Shown: positions 16,609-27,115 of the stretch, in pieces | How positions within the stretch are numbered: the stretch's first letter is position 1 | Layout of the letters: each line of letters opens with the position of its first letter | Source of the DNA: Ramlibacter sp. | Lineage (GTDB): Bacteria; Pseudomonadota; Gammaproteobacteria; Burkholderiales; Burkholderiaceae_C | Length of the DNA: 64,000 nt | Reading direction: 5' to 3' | Assembly: GCA_019635435.1 (NCBI GenBank) | Contig: JAHBZM010000001.1 | Span: 4,340,001-4,404,000, forward strand | Made by a program: the position numbers and the translations under genes | Notes under the pieces: model-generated | What the model saw: only the letters and a program-made list of their open reading frames with translations | What the model was told of the DNA's origin: nothing | Databases searched by the model: none

Positions 16609-17022
16609 ATGAATTCCCACCACCCCGTTGAGCGCCTGCTCACCGAACTCGACCACGCCCGCCTGAACACCCTGGCGCGGCAAGCCGCGCCCAGCCCGGC
16701 CTCACAGGCCCTGGCCGACCTGCTGCTGGACGCCGACACCGTGCCCAGCCGCGACATGCCCGCGCACATCGTCACCATGTACAGCCAGGTGCGGGTGCGC
16801 GACTGCCACACCGGCGCGCAGAGCAAGCTGGTCATCTGCTACCCGGCCGATGCCGATGCCGCTTCGGGCTTTGTGTCGGTGCTGTCGCCGGCCGGCCGCG
16901 GCCTGCTGGGCCTGAGCCCCGGCGGCGTGGCGCAATGGGCCACGCCCGCTGGCGCCACCGCCTCGGTGGAACTGCTGGAGATCCTGTTCCAGCCCGAGGC
17001 CAGCGGCGACTACGAGATGTGA
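16609..17022 (+). CDS. rnk: Rnk-like regulator of nucleoside diphosphate kinase (GreA/B C-terminal fold)
   Basis: The 137-residue protein has the Rnk layout: a short N-terminal helical part and a GreA/GreB-type C-terminal FKBP-like domain (MYSQVRVRDCHTGAQSKLVI; VSVLSPAGRGLLGLSPGG). Rnk binds RNA polymerase near the secondary channel but does not act as a cleavage factor. ATG 16609 is the first good start after a 253-bp leader holding a long-loop hairpin. The next gene follows after 39 bp. Confidence 0.85.
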   Translation: MNSHHPVERLLTELDHARLNTLARQAAPSPASQALADLLLDADTVPSRDMPAHIVTMYSQVRVRDCHTGAQSKLVICYPADADAASGFVSVLSPAGRGLLGLSPGGVAQWATPAGATASVELLEILFQPEASGDYEM

Positions 17023-17061
17023 TGACGCCCACCGCGGTGAAGCCCCCGGCGACAATGCCCC

Positions 17062-18066
17062 ATGTCTTCACACCCCTATGAATCGCTGACGCCCGACGTG
17101 GTGCTCGACGCGCTGGCCACCGTGGGCCTGCGCGGCGACGGCCGGCTGATGGCCCTGAGCTCCTACGAAAACCGCGTCTACCTCGCGCACCTGGAAGACG
17201 GCTCGGCCGTGGTGGCCAAGTTCTACCGGCCCGGCCGCTGGAGCGAAGCGCAGATTCTGGAGGAGCACGCCTTTGCCGCCGAGCTCATGGCCGCCGAGGT
17301 GCCCGCCGTGGGCCCGCTGGTGCTGCAGGGCGCCACACTGCACCACCACGCGGGTTTTGCCTTCAGCGTGAGCCCGCGCCGCGGCGGCCGCGCGCCCGAG
17401 CTGGACAACGACGAGGTGCTGGAGTGGATCGGCCGCTTCCTCGCGCGCATCCACACCGTGGGCGCGGCGCGGCCGTTTGCGCACCGCGGCGCGATTGACC
17501 TGCAAACCTTTGCCATCGAACCGCGCGACTGGCTGCTGGCCCACGACAGGGTGCCGCTGGACGTGCAGTCGGCCTGGACCGCGGCCTGCCAGACCGCCAT
17601 GGACCTGATCGCGCCCCACGCCCAGGCCATGCAAGCCAGCGACCAGAACGGCCACGCCATCCGCCTGCATGGCGACTGCCACCCCGGCAACATCCTGTGG
17701 ACGCCTGAAGATCAGCCCGGCGGCGGCCCGCACTTTGTGGACCTGGACGACGCGCGCATGGGCCCGGCCGTGCAGGACCTGTGGATGCTGCTCAGCGGCG
17801 ACCGCGCGCAGCGCCAGCGTCAGCTGGGCGCGCTGGTGGATGGGTATGAGCAGTTCCGCGAGTTCGACCGTGGCGAGCTGGTGCTGATCGAGCCGCTGCG
17901 CACGCTGCGCCTGATCCACTACAGCGCCTGGCTGGCCCGCCGCTGGGACGACCCCGCCTTCCCCGCCGCCTTCCCGTGGTTTGGCAGCAGCGACTACTGG
18001 CAGGGCCAGGTGCAGATGCTGGAAGAGCAGATGGAAGCGATGCAGGAGCCGGCGCTGGTGGCGTGA
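17062..18066 (+). CDS. srkA: Stress response kinase A (YihE/RdoA family)
   Basis: The 334-residue aminoglycoside-phosphotransferase-fold kinase has SYENRVYLAHLEDGSAVVAK early on, with the ATP-binding lysine in VVAKFYRPGRW. The catalytic segment is RLHGDCHPGNILW, and the metal-binding segment is HFVDLDDARMGPAVQDLW. SrkA phosphorylates Ser/Thr residues and protects cells from stress-induced death in E. coli. The length is as usual (about 328 aa). Its only close neighbour is a convergent MarR gene, so it is likely the last gene of the rnk unit. Confidence 0.92.
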   Translation: MSSHPYESLTPDVVLDALATVGLRGDGRLMALSSYENRVYLAHLEDGSAVVAKFYRPGRWSEAQILEEHAFAAELMAAEVPAVGPLVLQGATLHHHAGFAFSVSPRRGGRAPELDNDEVLEWIGRFLARIHTVGAARPFAHRGAIDLQTFAIEPRDWLLAHDRVPLDVQSAWTAACQTAMDLIAPHAQAMQASDQNGHAIRLHGDCHPGNILWTPEDQPGGGPHFVDLDDARMGPAVQDLWMLLSGDRAQRQRQLGALVDGYEQFREFDRGELVLIEPLRTLRLIHYSAWLARRWDDPAFPAAFPWFGSSDYWQGQVQMLEEQMEAMQEPALVA

Positions 18067-18074
18067 GGCGCGCT

Positions 18075-18554
18075 TCAGGCGCCGCCAGACTCCGCCGCCG
18101 CCGCGTAGCGCGCAAGGTCGCCCAGCAGCACGGCCATCGCCTTCGGGCCCACCTCTTGGGCCATCTCGCGCTGGGCGCTCGCCACGGCGCGGCCAAACGC
18201 ATCCAGCCACGCCAGCCCCGCGGGAGTGAAGCGCACCACGCGGGCGCGCCGGTCGGTCGGGTCGGGCAGGCGTTCGACCAGCGCCAGCGCCTCGCACTGG
18301 TCAATCAACTCGGTCATCGCGGCATTGGTCATGGCGGCGCGCCGCGCGAGCTCGGTGATGCGCGTGCCTTCCAGGTCGAGGTGGCGCGTCAGGTTCACAT
18401 GCGGGCGCCGGGTCTGCACATGCCCTTCATCACGCAGCAATTCCATGACCCGGTCCTCGAAGCGGCGCAGCGCGTTGTCAAGCACGCGGCCCGGGTTGTG
18501 GCGGCGCCAGGCATAGGGGTTGGGTTCGGGGCTGGGCGGGGCTAAATCAGTCAT
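18075..18554 (-). CDS. MarR-family transcriptional regulator
   Basis: The 159-residue protein has the MarR winged helix (RITELARRAAMTNAAMTELI; ERLPDPTDRRARVVRFT) and an N-terminal dimerisation helix (RVLDNALRRFEDRVMELLRD). It is divergent from a flavin monooxygenase gene with an 83-bp shared promoter region containing a 13-bp palindrome, so it probably represses that gene and itself in response to an aromatic ligand. Confidence 0.88.
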   Translation of the reverse strand: MTDLAPPSPEPNPYAWRRHNPGRVLDNALRRFEDRVMELLRDEGHVQTRRPHVNLTRHLDLEGTRITELARRAAMTNAAMTELIDQCEALALVERLPDPTDRRARVVRFTPAGLAWLDAFGRAVASAQREMAQEVGPKAMAVLLGDLARYAAAAESGGA

Positions 18555-18584
18555 GGTTTACCCGGATAGGTCCTCGAATATTAA

Positions 18585-18597
18585 TTAGGTAGCCTAA
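18585..18597. promoter_or_regulatory. Probable MarR operator
   Basis: TTAGG-TAG-CCTAA is a perfect 5-bp inverted repeat with a 3-bp spacer. It lies in the AT-rich gap between the divergent MarR regulator and flavin monooxygenase genes, 31 bp and 41 bp from the respective starts. Confidence 0.55.
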
Positions 18598-18637
18598 GCA
18601 ATAACGACCCAGATCAATCACAGGCCAAGCCCGAATA

Positions 18638-20326
18638 ATGACCGATTCCACCCCCGCCCCGCAGCCCACGCTCGCCACCGATGTGCTGGTTGCCGGCGGC
18701 GGCCCCTGCGGCCTGATGCTGGCCAACGAACTGGGGCGGCGCGGCATCCGCTGCCTGGTCGTTGACGCCAAACCCGGCACGGCCTTCAACCCCCAGGCCA
18801 ACGCCACCCAGGCGCGCACGATGGAGCACTTCCGGCGGCTGGGCTTTGCCCACGAGGTGCGCGCCCAGGGCCTGCCACCGGACCACCCGACCGACATCGC
18901 CTACTTCACGCGCTACGCCCGGCACGAGCTCGCGCGCATCCGGCTGCCCACGGCGGCGCAGGCCATTGTCAACATCAAGTCGATGCAGGGCTCGTGGAGC
19001 GCCGCCGAGCTACCGCACCGGGTCTCGCAGAAGTTTGTCGAGCAGACGCTGCGCCGCCATGCCCAGAGCCAGCCGAGCGTTGACCTGCGCTATGGCTGGA
19101 CGCTGGAGCGCTTCCACGACGAAGGTCACCGCGTGAGCGCCAGCGTGCGGCCCGGCGCGGGCGGCCCGCCGCAGCCCGTGGTGGCGCGCTACCTGGTCGG
19201 CGCCGACGGCGCCCGCAGCCTGGTGCGGCGCGAACTGGGCATTGAATGGGAAGGCGTCACCGGCATCCAGCGCGAGTTCATGGGCGGCAAGATGTTTGCC
19301 GTGTACCTGCGCGCGCCGGGCTTCCTGCAGGTGCTGCGCCATCCCAAGGCCTGGATGTACGTGACCGTCAACCACCAGCGGCGCGCCTTCATGGCCTCGG
19401 TGGACGGCGTGGCCGAATACGCCTTTCACGCCGCCCTCAAGCCCGGCGAGGACGCCGAGCACTGGACACACGAGGACGCGCGCCGCGTGTTTGCCGAGGC
19501 CGTGGGCGCCGAGCTGCCCGTCGAGATCCTTTCCACCGGCACCTGGCTGGCCGGGCACGCGCTGGTGGCGCAGCGCCTGCGGCAGGGTCGCGTGTTCATC
19601 GCGGGCGACGCCGCCCACCTGTTCACGCCCACCGGCGGGCTGGGCTACAACACTGCGGTGGAAGACGCGGTCAACCTCGGCTGGAAGCTGGCCAGCGCGA
19701 TCCGCGGCCAGGCGCCCGAGGCTCTGCTGGACAGCTACGAGATCGAGCGCAAGCAGGTGGCCCGGCGCAACACCGGCTTTGCGCGGCGCTTTGCCGACTC
19801 GGTGGGCCTGTTCACCGCCAGGCCGGAACTGGAGGAAACCTCGGAACGCGGCGAGGCAGAGCGCCGCCTGGCGGGCCAGCACCTGGACGAGCACGCCCGC
19901 CTGGAATTCAACATTCCCGGCGTGACCTTTGGCGGCCGGTATGACGGCTCCCCCGTGATCGTGGGTGACGGCGCCACGCTGCCGCCCGACGAGCCCAACA
20001 CCTATGTGCCCACGGCCAGCCCCGGCGGCCGGCCCCCGCATGCCTGGCTGCAGGACGGACGATCGTTGTTCGACCTGTTCCATAGCGAATGGCCCCTGCT
20101 GGCCCTGGGGCCCGACGCGCCGCCCACTGAAAAGTTTGAAGCCGCCGCGCGCGACGTGGGCCTGGACCTGCGCGTGGTGCGCCTGCCCCAGGCCTTGCTG
20201 CGCGACCTGTACGAGGCGCCGCTGGCGCTCATCCGCCCCGACCAGATCGTCGCCTGGCGGGGCGCCAGCGACCGCGAGGCGGCGGGTGTGCTGGGGCGAG
20301 TGAGTGGGCGGGCTGGAGGGCTGTGA
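18638..20326 (+). CDS. FAD-dependent aromatic hydroxylase (PheA/MhpA-type)
   Basis: The 562-residue class A flavoprotein monooxygenase has the three expected motifs: FAD-binding GGGPCGLMLANELGRRG near residue 20, the DG motif VGADGARSLVRRELGI near 190, and the GD motif FIAGDAAHLFTPTGGLGYN near 325. The C-terminal thioredoxin-like domain is short. Such enzymes hydroxylate phenols or similar aromatics with NAD(P)H and O2; the exact substrate cannot be told. The divergent MarR gene is its likely regulator. No ring-cleavage gene is adjacent. Confidence 0.88.
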   Translation: MTDSTPAPQPTLATDVLVAGGGPCGLMLANELGRRGIRCLVVDAKPGTAFNPQANATQARTMEHFRRLGFAHEVRAQGLPPDHPTDIAYFTRYARHELARIRLPTAAQAIVNIKSMQGSWSAAELPHRVSQKFVEQTLRRHAQSQPSVDLRYGWTLERFHDEGHRVSASVRPGAGGPPQPVVARYLVGADGARSLVRRELGIEWEGVTGIQREFMGGKMFAVYLRAPGFLQVLRHPKAWMYVTVNHQRRAFMASVDGVAEYAFHAALKPGEDAEHWTHEDARRVFAEAVGAELPVEILSTGTWLAGHALVAQRLRQGRVFIAGDAAHLFTPTGGLGYNTAVEDAVNLGWKLASAIRGQAPEALLDSYEIERKQVARRNTGFARRFADSVGLFTARPELEETSERGEAERRLAGQHLDEHARLEFNIPGVTFGGRYDGSPVIVGDGATLPPDEPNTYVPTASPGGRPPHAWLQDGRSLFDLFHSEWPLLALGPDAPPTEKFEAAARDVGLDLRVVRLPQALLRDLYEAPLALIRPDQIVAWRGASDREAAGVLGRVSGRAGGL

Positions 20327-20360
20327 GTGCCCCCGCCAAGACGATCTGGATGACTTGAGT

Positions 20361-20425
20361 TTCGCTACGGATTACGTAGCGCATAGTGGCCGAGGCCCCT
20401 GGACTCCAACCCTGATAAGTACAAA
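20361..20425 (+). repeat. Hairpin repeat, copy B
   Basis: Stem CGCTAC / GTAGCG with a GGATTAC loop, then GTGGCC and CTGGACTCCAACC. It lies between the convergent flavin monooxygenase and glycine-rich lipoprotein genes, 34 bp past the monooxygenase stop. Confidence 0.6.
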
Positions 20426-20456
20426 ATCAGCCGTTTTCAGGCCTTTTTGAGCTTCT

Positions 20457-20915
20457 TCAGGGCGCCACCAGGTCCCCCGCGCTGAAATTTCGCTGCGCCT
20501 GGTCTCGCACTTGCGTGGGCGGCGCTGCGGTGCGCAGCACGCCGCCCGAGCTGGCGTTGACGCCCACGCTCGCAGGGCCCACGGCCACGGTGCCGCCCAC
20601 GCCCACGCTGCCATTGGCCTGGCCCCGGGCATTGACGCCCACGCCGGCAGTGACCGGGCCCACATTGGCGCCCACGTTGCCGTTGAGGCCGCCCGAGCCG
20701 GCCGACACGCCCACCGAGCCCCCCACGCCGCCCACCGACGCGCCCACGTTGCCGCTGACGCCGCCGGTGCCCACGCCCAGCCCGATGGACACGGGCCCGA
20801 TGGGCACGCTCAGGTTGAGCCCCACGGAACTGCAGCCGGCCAGCCCCACGGCAAGGGCCGCCAGGGCGGCCCAAGCCAGGGGGCGGTGGGTGGTGGTGGC
20901 AGGGGTGCGCGGCAT
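20457..20915 (-). CDS. Glycine/valine-rich repeat lipoprotein
   Basis: The 152-residue protein has a lipoprotein signal peptide with lipobox LAGC (AALAALAVGLAGCSS), so the mature N-terminal Cys is near residue 28. The next 90 residues are built of degenerate Gly-Val-Asn/Ser units (GGVSGNVGASVGGVGGSVGV; NVGANVGPVTAGVGVNARGQ), giving a regular strand-like pattern. It has no recognised domain. Its location should be the outer or inner membrane surface. It stands alone, minus strand, between repeat copy B and htpG. Confidence 0.7.
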   Translation of the reverse strand: MPRTPATTTHRPLAWAALAALAVGLAGCSSVGLNLSVPIGPVSIGLGVGTGGVSGNVGASVGGVGGSVGVSAGSGGLNGNVGANVGPVTAGVGVNARGQANGSVGVGGTVAVGPASVGVNASSGGVLRTAAPPTQVRDQAQRNFSAGDLVAP

Positions 20916-20966
20916 GCGCGCGATTCTAGGCGCGCGCTGCCAGACGTGCCAGCCTGGGCGCCAGCC

Positions 20967-22886
<1,920 letters not shown>

Positions 22887-22910
22887 GGTCTTGATTCAAT
22901 GGCTGGGGAC

Positions 22911-22938
22911 AAAACGAAACGCCCCTGAATTAGGGGCG
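22911..22938 (-). terminator. Terminator of the DUF4148 gene, upstream of htpG
   Basis: Read on the minus strand, a 7-bp stem with a 5-nt loop (22920-22938, GC-rich) is followed by TTTCGTTTTG. This is the typical rho-independent order for transcripts arriving from the 23004-23300 gene, and it ends 24 bp before the htpG ATG. Confidence 0.65.
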
Positions 22939-23003
22939 CTCGTGCGATTTTCAAGACCGGATTATCGCGGGTTCCGGGGCAGCGGCCGCGGGCCGCGCCG
23001 CCC

Positions 23004-23300
23004 TTACAGGCTCAGTTCGCCGCTGGGGATCTGGCCCAGGCGCAGGGCTTGCGCGGCTTCGGCGCGAACCGTGGCCACGTCCAGGCCCGACTTCAGCGGG
23101 GCTGCCACGCGCGAGCCCGAGGGCACGGTGTCATGGGTGTGGGCCACGATGACGGCCTCGGCCTGCACTTCGGCGCGGGTGCGCGTGCTTTCGGTTTGCA
23201 CGGCGAACTGGCTGGAAGCGTCGGGCGTTTCGGCGCGGACACCGGTGGAAGCGAGGGCAGCGAAGGCGGCAATGGCGATGAGGGCAGAAGACTTGTTCAT
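23004..23300 (-). CDS. Small exported DUF4148-like protein
   Basis: The 98-residue protein starts with a cleavable signal peptide (MNKSSALIAIAAFAALASTG, cleavage after VRA). It has a repeated R-A-E-V/A pattern (STRTRAEVQAEA; ATVRAEAAQALRLGQI) and ends SGELSL, typical of the DUF4148 family common in Burkholderiales. The function is unknown; it should be periplasmic. It is a single gene with its own terminator, facing the same way as the two-component genes. Confidence 0.75.
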   Translation of the reverse strand: MNKSSALIAIAAFAALASTGVRAETPDASSQFAVQTESTRTRAEVQAEAVIVAHTHDTVPSGSRVAAPLKSGLDVATVRAEAAQALRLGQIPSGELSL

Positions 23301-23450
23301 GATGAGACCTTTTCAGTGAGTGGTTGAAACCGGGTTGTTCGGTTGTAGCGGGGGCTTTTTTCTGCTCCTGCGTCAACCGTGATCTCACTGTAGGTGGGCT
23401 GAATTAGCGCCCTCTGAGCGGAAACTTAGGCCGGGGTTAGCCGGCCTGTT

Positions 23451-24791
23451 TCAGCATGTTTCGACGCGCGCGATCAGGCCGTTGGCATCGCTGCGGTTGC
23501 GCAGCGACAACTGCATGCCGCAGCGCTGCGCGGCGCCGCGCGCAATGGCCAGGCCCAGGCCGTTGCCGCGCACATCGGTGCCGGGCACGCGGAAGAAGCG
23601 GTCAAACACGCGCTCCATCAGCTCGGGCGGAATGCCGGGGCCGCTGTCGATGACCTCGATCACCAACCGGTCGCCCTCTTCGGCCAGCCGAACGTCCACC
23701 ACGCCGCCCTCCGGCGTGTAGCGCAGCGCGTTCTCGATCAGGTTGTCCAGCACGCTGCGCAGGTCGGCCACGGGGCAGCGCAGCGCCACATGGCTCACGC
23801 TGGTGGGCAGCAGCCCCAGGTCAATGTGCTTCTGCTCGGCCAGCAGGATCAGCCCGTTGACGCTTTCGCGCAGCACGGCGGTCACGTCCACGTCGGACTG
23901 CGCGGCGTCGCCGGCCGTGGCCTCCTGGCGCGACAGGCGCAGCAGCTGGTCGACCAGCCGCTGGGCCCGCTGCACGCCCTGCTCGAGCTGCTTGAAGCGC
24001 TCCTGGGTCTCGCCGCAGCACACGTCGCCGCGCAGGGTTTCCAGCTGCAGGCCAATGGCCGCAATGGGCGTGCGCAGCTCGTGCGCGGCGTCCTGCACAA
24101 AACGGCGCTGGGTGGTGAAGGCCGTGCGCAGCCGCCCCAGCAGGCTGTTGAACGACATCACCAGCGGCGTGATCTCGCGCGGCACATGGGTCAGCGGCAG
24201 CTCGGCAATGGTGTTCTCGTCCTGCGTGGCGGCCTGGCGCGCGATGTCGCCAATGGCGCGCGAGATCATTTCCACCACGCCCCACAGCACCAGCCACGAC
24301 AGCAGCAGCAGCAGGATCACGGGCGAGATCACGCCCAGTGCGCGCCCCGCGGCCAGGTGGGCGCGGAATGAATCGCTTTGCACCACCTGCACATGCTGGG
24401 CCCCGGGCGTGTCGGCCACGAACACGCGCCAGCCTTCACCGCCGGCGCGCACGTCGTGGAAGCCGGGCGTCTGGATGTAGTCCACGCGCAGCTCGGGCAA
24501 CGAGCTGGATTCAAGCGCCTGGCCCGAACCAAAGAGCTGCACGGCGTAGGTGCCCCACTCGTGCACCTGCTGGCGGCTGACCGGGGGCAGCGAGGGCGGC
24601 GTGCGCTGCGAGACCAGCGAGGTGGCCAGCAGCGTCATCTGGTCGTCCATGAAGGCGGTGACCATGTTGGAGTAGGTCCAGTAGGCCCCGGCGGCCGAGA
24701 CCGTGCCGACCAGCCCGAACACCGGCAGCAGCCACATCATGAGCACGCCGCGCAGCGAGCACATGCGCCCTGAGGGAAAGACGCGGATCAT
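23451..24791 (-). CDS. Sensor histidine kinase, QseC-like
   Basis: The 446-residue kinase has two membrane segments (about 18-40 and 154-175) flanking a periplasmic sensor region. The phosphoacceptor is His237 (FVQDAAHELRTPIAAIG). The ATPase part includes LIENALRYTPEGG, VIDSGPGIPPEL and GNGLGLAIARGAA. Such kinases phosphorylate an OmpR-type partner; here the partner gene lies directly upstream and overlaps by 4 bp. The stimulus cannot be read from the sequence. Confidence 0.9.
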   Translation of the reverse strand: MIRVFPSGRMCSLRGVLMMWLLPVFGLVGTVSAAGAYWTYSNMVTAFMDDQMTLLATSLVSQRTPPSLPPVSRQQVHEWGTYAVQLFGSGQALESSSLPELRVDYIQTPGFHDVRAGGEGWRVFVADTPGAQHVQVVQSDSFRAHLAAGRALGVISPVILLLLLSWLVLWGVVEMISRAIGDIARQAATQDENTIAELPLTHVPREITPLVMSFNSLLGRLRTAFTTQRRFVQDAAHELRTPIAAIGLQLETLRGDVCCGETQERFKQLEQGVQRAQRLVDQLLRLSRQEATAGDAAQSDVDVTAVLRESVNGLILLAEQKHIDLGLLPTSVSHVALRCPVADLRSVLDNLIENALRYTPEGGVVDVRLAEEGDRLVIEVIDSGPGIPPELMERVFDRFFRVPGTDVRGNGLGLAIARGAAQRCGMQLSLRNRSDANGLIARVETC

Positions 24792-25498
24792 GGCGCGCCC
24801 TCCTGCGGCGCCGCGGTGCCCGATGCGGTGGCGGCCACCGACGCCGTGACCGCGCGCCAGCCCAGGCCGCGCACGTTGCGGATGGCGTCGGGCCCGAGCT
24901 TCTTGCGCATGCCGTGGATCAACACGTCCACCGCATTGCTCATGACTTCCTCGCCCCAGCCGTAGATGCGGTTCTCGAGCTGCTCGCGCGAGAGGATGGC
25001 GCCCGGGCGCTCCAGCAGCGCGTGCAGCAGCGAGAACTCGCGCGCCGACAGCGCCGAGCGCTCGCCGCGCACCAGCACCTCGCGCGTGGTCAGGTCCAGC
25101 TGCAGGTCGCCGGCGCCGATCACCGAGTGGGCCGCGCCGTCACGCCGGCGGATCACCGCGCGCATGCGCGCCAGCAGCTCGCGGAATTCATAGGGCTTGA
25201 GCAGGTAGTCGTCGGCGCCCAGGTCCAGCCCGGCAATGCGGTCATCGAGCCCGTCGCGCGCGGTCAGCACCAGCACCGGCGTGGCATTGCCCTGGGCGCG
25301 GGCCTTTTGCAGCACCTCGGTGCCGTCGCGCTTGGGCAGGCCCAGGTCGAGCAGCACGCAGGCGTAGTCACCATCGGCCATGGCGCTTTGGGCCAGCAGC
25401 CCGTCCTTGACCCAGTCCACCGACCAGCCATTGGCCTCCAGCGCCTGTGACAGGCTGCGCCCGATCATGTCGTCGTCCTCGACCAGCAGAACCCGCAT
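24788..25498 (-). CDS. OmpR/QseB-type response regulator
   Basis: The 236-residue protein has a receiver domain (residues 1-115) with acidic pocket VEDDD, phosphoacceptor Asp51 (CVLLDLGLPKRDG) and the conserved Lys in LLKPYEF. A winged-helix DNA-binding domain follows (LSAREFSLLHALLERPG; NAVDVLIHGMRKKLG; VRGLGWRAV). The C-terminus carries an Ala/Thr-rich tail of about 20 residues beyond the usual end. It is co-transcribed with the membrane protein gene 3 bp upstream and the kinase gene overlapping downstream. Confidence 0.93.
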   Translation of the reverse strand: MRVLLVEDDDMIGRSLSQALEANGWSVDWVKDGLLAQSAMADGDYACVLLDLGLPKRDGTEVLQKARAQGNATPVLVLTARDGLDDRIAGLDLGADDYLLKPYEFRELLARMRAVIRRRDGAAHSVIGAGDLQLDLTTREVLVRGERSALSAREFSLLHALLERPGAILSREQLENRIYGWGEEVMSNAVDVLIHGMRKKLGPDAIRNVRGLGWRAVTASVAATASGTAAPQEGAP

Positions 25499-25501
25499 TC
25501 A

Positions 25502-25903
25502 TCACTCCCGTCGGTAAGGCAAGGCCCCGTCCCAGCGCGCCTGCTGCAGCGCCGCGTGCAGGAACATCAGACCGGCCGCGGCAACCAGGCCCAGGGCCAG
25601 GCCATCAACCCAGGCCAGCGCCTGCAGCGCGGCAGAGGCCGGGCCGGTCAGCGCCAGCAGCACCAGCGCTGCCTTGCTGAGCAGGGCTCCAGACAATACC
25701 GCAACGCGCAGCGCGGGCACAAAGGCGGCCACCAGCAGGCCTGCCCCGAGCAGCGCCATCATGAATTGCCAGTGCAGCAGCAACGGCAGCCCGGCGTCGG
25801 GCGCGGCGCGGGCCGCCACGGCCGAGGGCATCAGGGGCAGCAGGGTCAGCAGTCCGGCCAGGACCAGCAAGGCGGGGGCAGCGCGTTCGGGTAACAGGCT
25901 CAT
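25502..25903 (-). CDS. Small multi-pass membrane protein
   Basis: The 133-residue hydrophobic protein has four likely membrane helices (ALLVLAGLLTLLPLM; FMMALLGAGLLVAAFVPAL; AALVLLALTGPASAALQAL; GLALGLVAAAGLMFLHAAL). I do not recognise the family. ATG 25903 (MSLLPERAAP) is chosen for the GGAG about 9 nt upstream; the longer frame to 26065 runs into the AT-rich promoter region. It ends 3 bp before the response regulator, so it is the first gene of the operon and may be an accessory or target of that system. Confidence 0.65.
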   Translation of the reverse strand: MSLLPERAAPALLVLAGLLTLLPLMPSAVAARAAPDAGLPLLLHWQFMMALLGAGLLVAAFVPALRVAVLSGALLSKAALVLLALTGPASAALQALAWVDGLALGLVAAAGLMFLHAALQQARWDGALPYRRE

Positions 25904-26200
25904 GGCAGTCTCCAGGGCGGGGAAGCCCGTATCGTCCGCCGCTGGAATTAGACAGCCGTTAGCCGCGCCGGCACGGCCAGGCAAGTCACCCCAAAAGTAG
26001 TGTGGAAAATCACATTTCCACAAATAGAACTTTTGAATTCCATCGAGCCTCGTCAATCGGCCCAATGCGTGACATATTTGAGCAAATTCATCCTAATAAA
26101 ATGTAACTTCATGATTTATAAGGGTATTTGTATTGCAAGACGTTACTGAGCCCATTACAGTCAGTCCATCGTTGGAACTTCCAGTTTAAGGAGATTGACT
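25904..26200. promoter_or_regulatory. Divergent promoter region: two-component operon and Csu pilus operon
   Basis: This 297-bp region is strikingly AT-rich from about 26000 to 26145 compared with the flanking genes, as expected for promoters of both directions. No precise -35/-10 pair is claimed. An AAGGAG RBS lies at its right end, before ATG 26201. Confidence 0.5.
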
Positions 26201-26641
26201 ATGAAGAAGCTCGCTTTGGTTGCCGCCCTGGGCCTCGCCGCCATCGGAATGTCTGCCCAGGCCGCCACGGCCACCGGCAACTTCGATGTCACCATCAACC
26301 TGACCTCGGCCTGCGAAATCGCCTCGTCGCCGACAGCAGCGTTCAGCTACACCTCATTCCAGAGCACGGCGGCCACGTTCAGCAGCTCGTTCAACATCCG
26401 TTGCACCAACACGCTGCCGATCACGTCCATCACGCTGGACTCGACCTCGGTGACGGATGCCGCCACCAACCTGGCCTACACGCTGGCCCTGTCCGGCGTG
26501 CCCGCCAGCGGCACCGGCGCCAGCCAGAGCGTGAGCATCACCGGCAGCATGGCCGCCAACCAGGCCGGCACCTGCGCCACCGCGACCTGTACCAATGCCG
26601 CGTCGGCCAACAAGCAGCGGACCCTGACGATCACCTACTGA
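26201..26641 (+). CDS. SCPU-domain pilin, CsuA/B-like major subunit
   Basis: The 146-residue secreted protein has a signal peptide (MKKLALVAALGLAAIGMSAQ, cleaved after AQA) and one spore-coat-U domain, the pilin fold of archaic chaperone-usher pili. The paired cysteines are visible (TSACEIASS; FNIRCTN; GTCATATC) and the C-terminal strand RTLTITY is conserved. As the first, single-domain gene of the cluster it is probably the main shaft subunit. ATG 26201 after AAGGAG is used rather than the weaker TTG six bases upstream. Confidence 0.82.
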   Translation: MKKLALVAALGLAAIGMSAQAATATGNFDVTINLTSACEIASSPTAAFSYTSFQSTAATFSSSFNIRCTNTLPITSITLDSTSVTDAATNLAYTLALSGVPASGTGASQSVSITGSMAANQAGTCATATCTNAASANKQRTLTITY

Positions 26642-26654
26642 TCGCCAACCCGAC

Positions 26655-27113
26655 ATGCCCCGCCTGTGCTCACTGGCCTTTGGCATTGCCGTGGGCCTGA
26701 GTGCGGCCTGCTGCCAGGCAGGCACGGCGAGTTCGTCTTTCAACGTCGAGATCACGCTGCACACGGGCCTGCAGGGCACGCCGCCCTCCGGCCAACCGGT
26801 GCCCGTGCCGCCGCTGGTGGCGGGCATCCCGGCCAACGGCATCTGCACCAGCCAGACCGACAGCGATGCGACCCACGCGCTGGTTCGCGTGGTCTGCTCA
26901 ACCGGGCAATTCGTGAGCATCGACCCGTTGCCGGGCCGCCCCTTCGCGGGCACGCACGGGGGCGCTCACCGCTTTACGTTCGGCCGGGGCGTCCCGGTGG
27001 CCTCCCTGGGGCCTGACCTGAGGTTCGGCATCGGCGCGGGCACTGTCACGTCGCTGCACATCCTCAACCTGAGTGGCCGCGAGACCCCGCTGGAAATGTT
27101 GGTAAGCTTTTAA
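26655..27113 (+). CDS. Secreted pilus-cluster protein, probable minor subunit
   Basis: The 152-residue protein has a signal peptide (LAFGIAVGLSAACCQA) and a beta-rich body with two Cys in ICTSQTDSDATHALVRVVCS. Its ending ETPLEMLVSF resembles a donor-strand-type terminal strand. It has no clear SCPU match, but sits in the position of CsuA/CsuB genes between the major pilin and the chaperone, 13 bp and 2 bp from its neighbours. A role as minor pilin is inferred from position. Confidence 0.55.
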   Translation: MPRLCSLAFGIAVGLSAACCQAGTASSSFNVEITLHTGLQGTPPSGQPVPVPPLVAGIPANGICTSQTDSDATHALVRVVCSTGQFVSIDPLPGRPFAGTHGGAHRFTFGRGVPVASLGPDLRFGIGAGTVTSLHILNLSGRETPLEMLVSF

Positions 27114-27115
27114 GC

